Both the position numbers and the translations under genes were made by a program. Shown in pieces: positions 53,791-64,000 of a DNA stretch of 64,000 nt (its first letter is position 1; each line of letters begins with the position of its first letter). The notes beneath the pieces are model-generated. The model did not search any database. It saw only the letters and a list, made by a program, of their open reading frames with translations, and was not told where the DNA came from. This stretch comes from Saccharina japonica (taxonomy: Eukaryota; Sar; Phaeophyceae; Laminariales; Laminariaceae), in assembly GCA_008828725.1 (NCBI GenBank), contig MEHQ01003078.1, forward strand, positions 202,297 to 266,296. The letters run 5' to 3'.

Positions 53791-54872
53791 TGTCCCTCAG
53801 GAAAATATTGTGTTGATTTAAAGGGGTTGCGGAAAGTTTGGTCCATTATGTTATACAGCTTGCTCTGGCGACAGAGTTGCGGCAATGCCAAAAAAGTAAT
53901 ATTCTGGTGGTACAGCGAAATTATGTACATGATAGGGAGTCACACTACTGGCATAGCGACGTGTGCCCCCGGAAGTACTGCAGATAGGCACTTACCTGGA
54001 GAACTCAGACTAGTATACACAATGGACAAAACAGCCTAGCGCTCCAGTACGATACGTGCTATTAATAGTAGCACGCGGGTGTCTACATAAACAGGATGAA
54101 CACGTTAGTAATAGCAGGTACTAGCGTTGCGAGATAACTACCTAGAGTATTTGTCAACAATTTCGGCAACGGTAGATGTGTCGCCATATTGATAAACGCT
54201 GTCATGCGTTGTGAGTTCAGCCTCGTGTTATTGTTTGCCTAGTGGCTGGTCCCCAGTGTAATGGGATGTGCTAATGACGACTACAGCAGATAGTTCGTTG
54301 AGTTATTTGGGCATTGTATTTATTTGCCGTATTTTGCTGCGACTTCGATATAATGTTATTATGTGGCTGGTGACTGGAGACCACCGCAATAATATGCGTA
54401 AACAAAAGTTATATTCGTGAAGGCTACGTACAAGTATGGGACAGAAGAGACGGTCACACCGCCCGAACTGTCGAATGCAGTCTTGATCAACCGGCGATTT
54501 GGGCACTGCTGTAGTAATAGTAGAATTGTTGAGTTACTTACTTGCGGTTGGGCATGCTAATGTACGTATTTTTCTGTAAGTTTTATTTACCTGGTGTCGC
54601 GTTTTTGTTTGGCTGGACTCTACAATACAGTGGAGGTCACCGCTACGACTATGGGAAGCAGAGCAAGCACGATTCACAAAGGTGACGCGTACGCAAAAGA
54701 AGATACGGTGACACATTTCGAACTGTCGTTTGCGGTCGATCGGGATCTAGCGGTATTGCTCGCTTCTTGTGATTGGCCCGATTGAGGATAAGATCTCTCC
54801 CTTGCAGTGATTGGCCATATATGGATAGTTACTTGCTAGACGATTGTGGAAGGTGGAAGGCACCCCCCACCC
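53791..54872. other. Single-copy insertion in the right satellite block
   Basis: No counterpart in the first X block. Frames such as 53827-54039 and 54594-54785 are not recognised. I see no RNA gene. Confidence 0.45.
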
Positions 54873-54875
54873 CCC

Positions 54876-55117
54876 TCCCCCATCTGTCACTCTGTTTTGA
54901 CTTCCTCCGCCACAACAAGCCTGACGTCTTCATTCACACCTCCCAGCCAAAGCTCGCCCACCACCGACTGCCTACACCTAAGCGAATGGTACGTCAAGGC
55001 GCCATCGCCTTCAACGTCTTGCAGGGGACCGGCATCGTTGCCATCGCAAACGGCTACGGATCCGTGAAGCGGCCAAGGCACACGACGCGAAGTGTCAGCC
55101 TGGTGGAGTGCGGGAAG
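54876..55117 (+). CDS. Candidate exon, unrecognised protein
   Basis: The frame opened before 54773 has marked C/G in third codon positions from about 54880 on (for example CFDFLRHNKPDVFIH, GAIAFNVLQGTGIVAIANG). It runs to a strong donor-like gtaagtcg directly after GTG GAG TGC GGG AA. The composition contrasts with neighbouring AT-rich DNA. The 5' limit is uncertain; a pyrimidine-rich tract at 54860-54895 could be an acceptor. The 3' end (tggagtgcgggaag) and following intron are tandemly duplicated at about 55290. I do not recognise the protein; it may be an isolated captured exon. Confidence 0.35.
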
Positions 55118-55460
55118 TAAGTCGTGGGTGATTTCTACCACGGACGAGGAGCACATTGGCGGAAAAATTCCAGGACGTACGTACCTGTGCAGCCGGCGAC
55201 GCGGTCGACGACTCAATTAATAAATACTTCCTGCCCCTTTTGCAGAATTATTTAATTGAATGCACCTCCATATTACTTTCCCTCTTGTCAGCCGGCTGGA
55301 GTGCGGGAAGCAATTAAGCCGAAGTCGTGGGTGATTTATACCCTGAACGAAGAGCCCGTTGGCGGAAAATTCCAGGACGTACGTGACTGTGCAACCGGCG
55401 ACGTCGGTCGACGACACAATTAATTAATACTTCCTGCCCCTTTTGCAGAAGTAATTAATT
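55103..55460 (+). repeat. Two tandem copies of ~185 bp containing exon end and acceptor-like site
   Basis: Both copies contain ggagtgcgggaag, gtcgtgggtgattt, attccaggacgtacgt and cttcctgccccttttgcag, then attaattaa-rich sequence. Confidence 0.7.
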
Positions 55461-55690
55461 AAATGCATCTCCATATTCTTCTCCCTCATTCGCAAAATTA
55501 ATTAATTATACCCCCCCATACCACGAACAACCTACCTAACGAGTACATGTATATACACTACCTATACGACGACCAGATATCATTACTATTATATAGAAAT
55601 TTCCCTCTTTCTCTAATAGGTAATTGGATACACTCCCCAACCCGAAAAATCTTACCTATTGCGTACTCCTTTATTCGATGTATTGCAATT
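55461..55690. other. AT-rich single-copy stretch
   Basis: No gene or repeat is recognised. Confidence 0.4.
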
Positions 55691-56205
55691 GCGACATAAC
55701 CGAGGGTGAGGAGGGTGTATTATATGTGTCAATTAACTAGAAAACGTAGAAAACTATCGTATGTATCACCTGCTGTCTCACGATACTCGGACTATACGTT
55801 GTTGATTATTACTGAATCTGCTATGATTGTTGTAATGAACCAACGGGAGATAACGAGGATATGGTCCAAGCCAGTGTTGTCTTGCCCCAGTCAGTGGCGG
55901 ATGTATTTCGATGAGCGAGGGATATATACCTGGGTCTCTAGAAGGGCGTAGATGTGTTGGTTGTTATCGCTGCTTCTGTTGTTATGATAATCGTACAACA
56001 CCTGCAATTATCTTGTTGTAGAGGGTAGGTGAAATGATACTGGATTGTGTGTGTGTAATGACAAGCCAGGAATTGCGGTCGCATAGGCCCATCCAGCAGG
56101 CCACGTTTCGTGTCAGCGACGTTTGCTTCTGAAGTCTGTCAGAGGAGTAGGTACTGTAAGTCACATACTATTGGCTGGGCTCTAACGGCAGTAGCGGAAA
56201 GTGCC
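55691..56205 (-). repeat. Strongly diverged satellite monomers
   Basis: Fragments such as aaccaacgggagataacgag, ggtccaagccag and caagccaggaattgcgg keep the order seen in satellite monomers, but similarity is low. They look like old, isolated units. Confidence 0.45.
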
Positions 56206-56214
56206 GAATGGTTT

Positions 56215-57240
56215 GAGTTGATGGCGTTGCGGGTCGGAACACTATAGACAGATACGGAGTGGTCAAACCTCGAGTTGTCTCTTACCTGGCGGCCTCGTCA
56301 ACGAACATGGCGACCTCGCCCTGGAGATCAACTTCAGGAGCAGAGAAGCGTCGGCGTGCGTCCGGAGGTATGGCCCGGAGCTCTTCGATAGGCCGGGAGC
56401 ACCGTTTCGACTCAAGGCCCGCCTGCTTCAAGCGGAGGCGATGGAGGCACTGCTGTACGGTTGCATGACATGGGCCCCACGTCGCGACCACTACCGACTG
56501 CTGCGGACGATACACCACCGGCTGCTGCTGCGAGGTATTGGGTATCAGCGCAAGCAAGGCACCTGCCGGCAGCTGTCCTATGCCCACGCCCTGAAGAGGG
56601 TCGGGTGCCAGAGCGTGGAAGCCACTGTCCGGCAGCGGCGCCTGCTATTCGCGGGGGCCGTGGCAAGGCAGCCGGACGGGCGGCTCCCGAAACGACTGAT
56701 GTATGGGGAGCTGGTGGGGGGGGAGGACCGGGCCCGGGGTGCCCGGAACGGAACTGGGAGACGTGCCTGAAGGACGGATTCAAGGCGTTCGGGGCTACGC
56801 ACGGCTCTACAGACGACGAGAGATGTGTCTTCGGAGTCCCAAACTCAATTTGGACGGAAGCAGCGAAGGTGAAGGGAGGAAGGCAGTGGTATAAGGGAGT
56901 GCTGCAGGGAGCTGAGAGGTTTATGACCTCCTGGCACAAGGACGAAGAGGGGGCTAGCCGAAAACGAGCGACGAAGCGAGACAACGAGCCTAGCAATAAT
57001 AAAGAGACAACAAAAACCAACGGGACGGGAGGGGTGCGGAAGAAGGACGAATCGGCGAGGGAAGAAAACAAGCGAGAAATGGCGGACCGAGTGTGGCGCG
57101 ATATGTGCCGGATTGACTCTCCTGGACAATGTTTTTTCGCCTCCCCCCCCATCGCTGCACCATTCCACCACCCCCTCGGGATGACGTGTCTGTGCTTTAT
57201 CTGTGGTCTTGTTTGTTTGAGTGTTTGCTTGTACTTTTGA
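56215..57240 (+). pseudogene. LINE reverse transcriptase C-terminal fragment, frameshifted
   Basis: Translated pieces contain GDLALEINFRSR, ELFDRPGAPFRLK, EALLYGCMTWAP, LLFAGAVARQPDGRLPKR and then, in another frame, PERNWETCLKDGFKAFGATH and ERFMTSWHKDEE. From general knowledge this order matches the region downstream of the polymerase core in LINE-type endonuclease/reverse transcriptase proteins. There are two frame breaks: near 56290 (tacctggcggcc) and in a run of eight G at 56716-56723. The catalytic polymerase motif and endonuclease lie upstream and are missing, so it is non-autonomous. Opposite-strand frames here are shadows. Confidence 0.75.
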
Positions 57241-57747
57241 CTTGTCTATTTGTCCTTGTCTTTGTATTTTGCCCTTCGCTGTTTGTTTTTTAACCTTTTG
57301 CAGGTACTACACTGCTTGCAGGCCGGGGGTACATCAGTAGCACGGGACCATAGTTCCCTTCCCCCGTATCATGTCTGCGTTTATAATCGGGGTGGAGGAC
57401 TCGATTTGTTTGCCTGACCGGCGTGAACCCGGCACGGAACACCCCGGCATTATAGGGGCACCAAGATAAAATCAGGGGGCGTATACCCCCGATTGGTGAT
57501 GCTGACCTTTCCAGTTTATGTTTACCTTCACATACATAGCGTGTCGAGGGGAGCGGAGGGCTCCAGACTATATGTTTTTGACTGACTTCGATCGCTTTGC
57601 GGACCCTTCGGGTTCCACTTTTATTTCAGTATACCTTTTTTGGGTAAGTTAGCCTGTGACCACGGGAATCGACCGCGTCAAGTGTTAGATTAATACGGAT
57701 AGACGGAGGTACTGGATAGAGAGACCGGTACAGCTTTTAATGTGAAG

Positions 57748-57762
57748 ACAACAACAACAACT

Positions 57763-57800
<38 letters not shown>
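57748..57800 (+). repeat. (AAC)n microsatellite tail of LINE
   Basis: About 17 AAC units with one CTAC interruption. Confidence 0.9.
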
Positions 57801-57801
<1 letters not shown>

Positions 57802-60250
57802 TTCATACGTATGATACTCGTGGCAAAATGTTGGATTTTGACGGGTAGCTGATATTCAAAGATACCTGCTGATGTTGTTGACCAAGCGCAAAGTAACGAG
57901 GGCATACTGATTCCAAGCCAGGATGTTGCCCAGTTAGTGAGTGGGTCTGATATTCTAATAGGCGAGATCGACAATTGACCTCTGGCGGGTCTTCAGCAAG
58001 GGCCGACATAGGGTTTTAGCCTGCTTGCGTCGGACTTGAAAACCGCCTACGGTATTATTAGTACGTAAAACGACTGTGCTCCATCTTGGATCTTGACGGG
58101 TAGCTGAAAGATACCTGCTGATGGTTTTGACTCAAACGGAATTGTCGAGATCAATAATTGGCCCAGCTAGCCAGGTTTTCGCTCAGCGAGTGATTCCGAT
58201 ATTCTGCGAAGGGCGTACTGCAGATCGATAACTGACCTCTGGGTCTACAGCATAACGTAGAGCCGACAAGGTTATATTTTGCTTCCGTCGGACGCAACAA
58301 ACACATACCATTCATACGTACGATAATCGTGGCAAGGTACTGGATTTTGACGGGTAGCTGAAATATATCTGCTGATGTTGTTGACCAAACGGGAAATAGC
58401 GAGGGCATAATGGTTCCAAGCCAGGTTGTGGCCCAGTTAGGGAGTGAGTCTGATATTCGACGAAGCGAGGTCGACAATTGAAACCTGGCGGGTCTTCAGC
58501 AAGGGCCGGCATAATGTGTTATGGTTTATCCTTCTTCCGGTGTTATGCATACGTAAAAAACACATGGGAAGATCTTGAATTTTGACGGGTAGCTGAAATA
58601 TACCTGCTGGTGATTTGTCCCCAACGGGAATTGCCGAGGTGAATAATTGGGCCACAGCTCCATGCCAGGGTTTTCGCCCAGTGAGCGAGTCCGATATTCT
58701 GAGAGGGGAGTACTGTAGATGGACAACTAGTCTACAACAGAAACCGATACTCTTTTGTTCTGCTCCCGTTGGACACTAGAACGACATACCATTAACTCGT
58801 ATGATACTCGTGGCATGAGCTTGCATTTCGACAGGTACAGTAGCTAAAAGAAACCTCTGCTGATTGATGTTGTTGACCAAACAAGAATTAATTGCGGAGG
58901 CCAGTAATTTCCTTTGTTCCAAGCCAGGTTTTAGACCAATTAGTGAGTCTTAAATTCGATGAAGCGAAGTCGACATAACTGACCTTTTGTCCTACAGAAA
59001 GGGCCGACATATGGTTTCGTCCTGCTTCCCTCGACACCTCAAACACATACCTGGCACGGTGTTATTCATACTTATGATACACCTGGTAATATCTTGGATC
59101 TTGACGGGTAGCTGAACTATACCTGCTGCTGATGATTTTGACACAACGGGAAATTCCGAAGACAATAATTGCCCCACACAGCTCCAAGCCGGGGTTTTTG
59201 CCCAGCGAGCGATTCCGATATTCCGTGGGGGAAGCGGATCGACAACCGACCTTTAGGTCTACAGCAAGTGCTGATAAGGTTTAATTCTGCTTCCGTCGGA
59301 CGCTACGAACACATACCATTCATACGACGTATGATACTCGTGGCAATATCTTGGATATTGACGGGTAGCTCAAAGATTCCTGATGGTGTTGTTTGCCAAA
59401 AGGGAATTGCCGACGGCAGAATTGCCCCAGCTCCAAGGCTGGTCTTCGCCCACTTAGGGAGCCTGATATTCGATGAAGCGAGGTCGACAATTGACTCCTG
59501 GGGGTCTACAGCACGGGTCCAAATGCGGTTTCAACCTGCGTGCGTCGGACTTACAAGACACGTACGGTATTGTCCATCACCTGACAAGATATACGAAAGA
59601 TACACCTGGCAAGATCTTGGATTTTGACGGGTAGCCGAAAGAAGCCTGCTGATGGTTTTGACCCAACGGGAATTGCGGCGGTCAATGATTCGCCCAACTC
59701 CAAGCCAGGGTTTCGTCCACACTATATTATGTGAGGGGAGTATATCGACAACTGTTTTCTAGGTCAACAGCAGGATGTGATATGGTTTTATTCTGCTTCC
59801 GTCGGACACTACAAACCCATATCATTCATACATACGACACTCGTGGCCATATCTTGGATGTCGACGGGTAGCTGAACGATACCTGCTGATGTTGTTCACC
59901 CAACGGGAATTGCCGATGGCGACATAAGGCCCAGTTACAAGCCTGGTTTTGCCCACTTCGAGAGACTGATATTCTAATCAGCGAGGTGTAGACAACTGAC
60001 CTCTGGGTCTACAGCAAGAGCCGGCATATATGTTCATCCGGCTTCCGTCGGACACCACAAATGACGACTGTATCATGCACAACGTAAGATACACCTGGCA
60101 ATATCTTGGACTTTGGCGGGTGGATAAAATATACCCGGTGATGTTATTGACCCATCGGGAATTACCGAGGTCAATAATTAGAGTAGCTTGAAGCCAGGTT
60201 TTCGCCCAGCGAGTGAGTCCGCTATAATACGAGGGGAGTAAATCGACAGG
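57801..60250 (-). repeat. ~260-bp satellite array, right block part 2
   Basis: About nine monomers resuming after the LINE (ttcatacgtatgatactcg). Counterpart of 26775-28440, ending at the same boundary (ggggagtaaatcgacaggtg). Confidence 0.88.
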
Positions 60251-60679
60251 TGTGTGTCGTGAATCATATATGACACAAACACTCACGATTCACGAATAAA
60301 AACGTCACCGATCGTAACATTTTTTGTCCCTTAGGATGTGGCCCTAAATGTTGCCCTTCCCAATTTTCGTCGGGTCAACAAAATCAGCAGGTATCTTTCA
60401 TCTATCTGTCAAACTCCAATGTCTTACCACGAATGTTATACGCATGAATAGGCGCATGCACGGTTCAACCGACGCAGAATGAAGCTAAATCTGCACTTGG
60501 GGTTAAGCTCCAGAGGTCAGCTGCCGCCCTACCCTATCCTACTCATTAGCTCGGCGTGCGCCAGACCACGAAGCATAATTATCCATGGGATACATGAACA
60601 TTTCCGTATTGTATTCACTTATAGCATATTCTTCCATCTAAACTAGAGTATCATCCCCCCACACTTCTCCAACTCTCTC

Positions 60680-60980
60680 TCTCTCTCTTTTGTACCTGTA
60701 GCTCCGATCCGGGGTCACATAGCCGGCACTCCAGCCCTCTCCCTCTCTACGCGGAGTGCCTCCAAGTTATATCGCGAAACTAGTTGAGCATTTCCTTCCC
60801 TCGTCGACTCGCGTGGGGTCACGAACGCTGCCAATCGCTATCTGCTGTTAGCAGTAAACTGTTACAGAAACAATGAAGGCATTTGGTGGGACTCGAGCCC
60901 ACGCAATCTACCTTACTTACTGGTCACGAGCTCAAACCACTCTTAAGTAGTCAGCTGGGGCGACCGGCTGCATACGTTCT
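60680..60980 (-). mobile_element. tRNA-derived SINE in block Y, copy 2
   Basis: Counterpart of 28850-29168. The head carries a 12-base insertion relative to a tRNA shape (gactacttaagagtgg) and the T-arm-like ctcgagtcccacc. Confidence 0.7.
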
Positions 60981-61004
60981 TCGGCGTGTACAATTTTGTA
61001 CTTC

Positions 61005-61180
61005 ACCACGAAGTTAACGTGCTCGGATTTTCCGGCCGTTTCGACGGCTCCGGGTATCAGAAATTGGGAGCATGTCACTGGGACTTCGACATAGTCCGAT
61101 TCTTCGACGGAGCCCTGGCCTGCTGAAATGCGGGAACGAGGTGGGTACGAACCGGAGGGGGGCGGTTCAGGTATGAACCG
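61005..61180 (-). pseudogene. Exon-like fragment in block Y, copy 2
   Basis: Keeps the frame of 29200-29378 (PEPPPSGSYPPRSR, GSVEESDYVEVPVT, GAVETAGKSEH). The possible start methionine is ATA here. Unrecognised. Confidence 0.25.
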
Positions 61181-61834
61181 TGATCATTGCTGCGTCTGGT
61201 GGTGGTGTCGTCATGGTTTGGCGCTCGTCTAAATGCTTTGTTAGTGATTGGTCTAGGAGGAACCTGTCACATCTCTTGAGAGTCCCTAGTCTGTTATGTT
61301 GGGCTGCTAGTGTGGTACAGTAGTGTAGTGCCTAGTGTACTGTATAGTGCATGTGAATAGTGGATTTAGTGCGCGCTACGAGGCGCAATTGTACGCTGAC
61401 TGGCCAGAGGCAAGGGTACAGCTTGTATCTCAACACGAAATACAACTATCCGTAGTGGGGGGAGAGAGGGGAGCGAGAGCCCCGTGAAGGGGCCCCTTCG
61501 GGCAAAACATATAAGAGCACTATTCATAACTGCAGTCTTTTGAAAAAAACAAATCCATTGTTTTGTTTTTCAGTTTAAACACTACTTCTGGAACAACTTC
61601 GATTTTTGATGATCACTACGGATTAATGCTCGAACCGCAGTTTGAGAGAGCGTAGGTCATCGGCAATATGTTTGCGTCAGAGGCCGGATCGATCCGACGC
61701 CTTGTTCGCCACGCAAATTTCCTCTCAATCAAAAACAAACTCCCCCTATATACATACCTCTGCTGTATACCATAGTAGACGAGTTTGTATAGCGGAAGTT
61801 TGGCAGGCTAGTGGTACTTTTTCCTCTCAGATTC

Positions 61835-61978
61835 ATGTCGGTAACGCCGAGTACTACAGTAGTAGGTGAACCTACCGGGGCCTCTTATTTGACCATCCGC
61901 GGCATCCAACGCGGCCAGAGCAGAGTGCAGATACCGAAAAGGAGCTCCGGAATGTTTAACATTTTCGCTGCTGAGTAA
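61835..61978 (+). CDS. Small exon-like frame in block Y, copy 2
   Basis: 48 codons from ATG (MSVTPSTTVVGEPTGASY) to TAA, directly after an acceptor-like tttttcctctcag. The direct-repeat copy has a TAG in the same frame. The minus-strand frame is similarly conserved, so the coding claim is weak. Function unknown. Confidence 0.2.
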   Translation: MSVTPSTTVVGEPTGASYLTIRGIQRGQSRVQIPKRSSGMFNIFAAE

Positions 61979-62025
61979 TCTCGTTTCTTGATACAGCACA
62001 GCAATGCCTGCCCTTTTCCTTGCAG

Positions 62026-62110
62026 ATCCAAGGGCCCCGACACCTGCTCGAGACCACCAGGAACACGCTATACCTTGGTCGGGAGATGGTCCAAGGCCTA
62101 GTGATGGGAG
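62026..62110 (+). CDS. Candidate exon in block Y, copy 2
   Basis: 85 nt between cttttccttgcag and gtatga, encoding IQGPRHLLETTRNTLYLGRE and more, phase 1 at its end. In copy 1 the second codon is TAA and the GT is CT. It could be an exon of an unrecognised gene intact only here. Confidence 0.25.
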
Positions 62111-63829
62111 GTATGATATGTCGTTGTTGTACCAGAAATAATATTGCTGCTATAAAAAAGCAAGAAAAAACATGTTTTTTCAAGAGGGTGCACAAAACAC
62201 AAAAATCGACACGCCACTTTTATTTTTGAGTCCCAGCCAGGGGGGTGGCGTACTCATTTGTTGCTTGCCTTAGTCATTCGACCATTGCCCAGGCGCGGGG
62301 GGGGGGGGCGCTTCATTTCCTTGCATGGTCGTAGTCGTATGACCATAGACCCTCGCATTCCTACAATGCCGGGACGGAGCATGTCGGGTTTTCACCGACC
62401 AGGCAGACATTGCTAGCACCAAGCGCGAAACGCCGTGAGGTGTTGGGCGAGTCGCATGAAGAGTGGGCTGCATCCTAATAAGTATCGCTTGTGAGGCGGG
62501 CTTGCATATGGATGACAGCTTCAATGAGTTTATTAAATTTCTGGTGTGGTCACTTTGAGACAGCGATTGGAGCACTGTGTAACTGCCTCGTGGGTGCCTT
62601 ACCATATACACACTACGTGATACGATCATTCCTCTTGTACGGGGCAAAGGTTCTCCACCCCGCATAAATGATGTAACTCGACCGCCAGCCTTGGTGACCG
62701 CCAAAGAAACAAAACGGCACCCTGGTTGTTTAGCTCACGCAGTGAGAGGAGCGTCATCGCCAACCGACGCCAACTCAACCTATAAATATATAATATATGG
62801 AAAAACAAACTGAAAACAAACATGTCCTATTTAGTTTCGGACGAAACGGCCAACCCGCTACTCGTACTCGTACACGTATACGTAGTTTGTTTTCAATTCC
62901 GACACGTTGGCGACTGCTGCTGTGACTCCGTTTTCTCTCTGTTTTTTCAATGTGATTTCGTGTACCCCTGCTCTAAGTACGTTAGTTTTGTTTGACCGAA
63001 CGGGCCACTTAAGAGATAAACTCCACAGTACATGTGCGGCTTACGACAGACGACAATAACGAGGGCACTAAGGAATCATATTTTTGTGTTTTCTCTTGAT
63101 TCTTGTTATCTCGGGGAATGCTCATTTGAGTGACAAACGTCATGAAGATGATTGGTGATGCTGCACATTGTCGCATGGCAAACACAATCATATCAATCAT
63201 ATTTTTAGTTTTGGCTTATTCCTTTTCCTTTCTTCTTTCGGGAAGATAGTGCTGCCTGCACATTGTTGATGTAAAATGCCATGGCAAACGCACAAAACTA
63301 GCATGATAATAAAATGAGCAGTGCCACGATATTATATAGGGGTGTGGCGGCAAGAAAAACAAACCTTACCACTTTGACCCGGAATATGAAGACATTTTGT
63401 ATGTTAAACGTTTATTGAAATGGTCCTTATATTTCGGATCATAGTGGTATAAGGGTGGTGTCTTATTTTCTGAGCTCCTCGCACGGGGAGGTCAATATCT
63501 CACCCGAAACACTACCACCGCTGTGCGTACTTCGAACAAGTTTGTTTGCGCAACCCCACCAGCATTTGTATGCGCTGTATGCCCCTGTATGCGCGACTCC
63601 TAAACAATAAATGTTATTGAAAGTATCATACTATTTACTAGCCGATAGTTGCTTACGTGAGGAGTTAAATCGGCCAGAAACTATTGAGGTAAAAAGTGGG
63701 ATGCACATGTATACCTCTACTATCGTTGGACGAGTCAAATCTATGTTGTTGTTATTAGTAGTACTATTCCATGTGCCATCTGACAATGTGCAAGCTCTTA
63801 TTTCCCTCATACCATTCACATAATGAAAA

Positions 63830-63945
63830 AACTCGGCATCCGTTTCGCGCATTCTCCAAAGCCTACGGTACAACGCCAAATTATTAAAATCAATGCATAC
63901 TAATTCAAGACATTAATTACTGCTCGCCTTCGTAGAGGACACGAT
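63830..63945 (-). mobile_element. Short dispersed element, copy 2
   Basis: Reverse complement of the sequence at 53656-53790 (gcgcattctccaaagcctac, gtcctc...atataat). It interrupts a stretch otherwise matching the start of Z'. Confidence 0.5.
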
Positions 63946-64000
63946 ATAATCAACAATCATCCCTGAACACTTGACAAAATTATAGCAATACTGCAGTCCC
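63946..64000 (+). repeat. Start of a further Z' copy at the window edge
   Basis: Matches 31686-31740 (caatcatccctgaacacttg versus caatcacccccgaatacttg, then gcaat...gcaatccc), the first bases of the right arm. It indicates another copy of the arm continuing beyond the window. Confidence 0.55.

Larger units (their letters stand above)
56206..57800 (+). mobile_element. 5'-truncated non-LTR retrotransposon (LINE) 3' end with (AAC)n tail
   Basis: A reverse-transcriptase C-terminal region (see pseudogene) is followed by about 380 bases of 3' UTR-like sequence, the cttttatttcag...gtgaagac terminal segment and an (AAC)n tail at 57748-57800. The satellite resumes directly after it. The terminal 154 bases plus tail also occur alone at 25127-25280. 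Confidence 0.72.
60251..63829. repeat. Block Y, copy 2
   Basis: Collinear with 28441-31560. It contains an extra insertion at about 62240-62800, G tracts (62297-62309) and relatives of the 246-bp TIR element near 63440-63720. Confidence 0.75.

Noticed and set aside
56412..57152. 246-codon minus-strand frame
   Set aside because: It is the antisense shadow of the LINE reverse-transcriptase fragment, whose plus strand carries the recognisable motifs.

Overview
The window is nuclear DNA from a eukaryote. It has GT-AG spliceosomal introns, short exons, tRNA-derived SINEs, a LINE fragment, satellites, and short interstitial TTAGGG-type telomere tracts. I cannot name the species. The LINE reverse-transcriptase tail recalls, from memory only, elements common in brown algae and other stramenopiles, so a stramenopile alga is my low-confidence guess.

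Almost everything here is duplicated. Block Z (about 3.3-20.4 kb) is repeated in inverted orientation as Z' (about 31.6-50.6 kb). Between the arms, and again to the right of Z', lies a second composite. It consists of satellite block X (20.9-28.4 kb and 50.6-60.2 kb) followed by block Y (28.4-31.5 kb and 60.3-63.8 kb), both in the same orientation. An inverted X starts the window (1-3.3 kb). The layout is therefore X'-Z-X-Y-Z'-X-Y-(start of another Z'), that is, a large palindrome plus a direct repeat of about 32 kb. The last ~55 bases match the beginning of Z' again, so the direct repeat probably continues past the right edge.

The only convincing protein-coding genes are one divergently placed paralogous pair, one per arm: a minus-strand gene (13520 to 7385, 8 exons, 367 codons) and a plus-strand gene (38619 to 46832, 9 exons, 444 codons). 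Both predict secreted proteins made of a signal peptide, a short basic linker and 8 or 10 tandem six-cysteine units with a CP-x-G-Y...C...GC...CC pattern. Almost all module exons are bounded by phase-1 introns. The joined exons keep an open frame in both copies, and the cysteines are largely conserved while other residues have diverged. A SINE relic sits at the same place in nearly every intron between short modules, so exon, intron and SINE were amplified together.

The rest is repeats: an alternating two-type ~260-bp satellite, a ~218-bp tandem repeat in each arm, a ~92-bp minisatellite in intron 1 of both genes, a strongly expanded CT tract in only one copy, SINEs, 246-bp TIR elements, a 341-bp fold-back element, and a frameshifted LINE 3' end with an (AAC)n tail. 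Several insertions occur in only one arm, so they date after the inverted duplication. Most open reading frames in the window lie in these repeats and are not genes.
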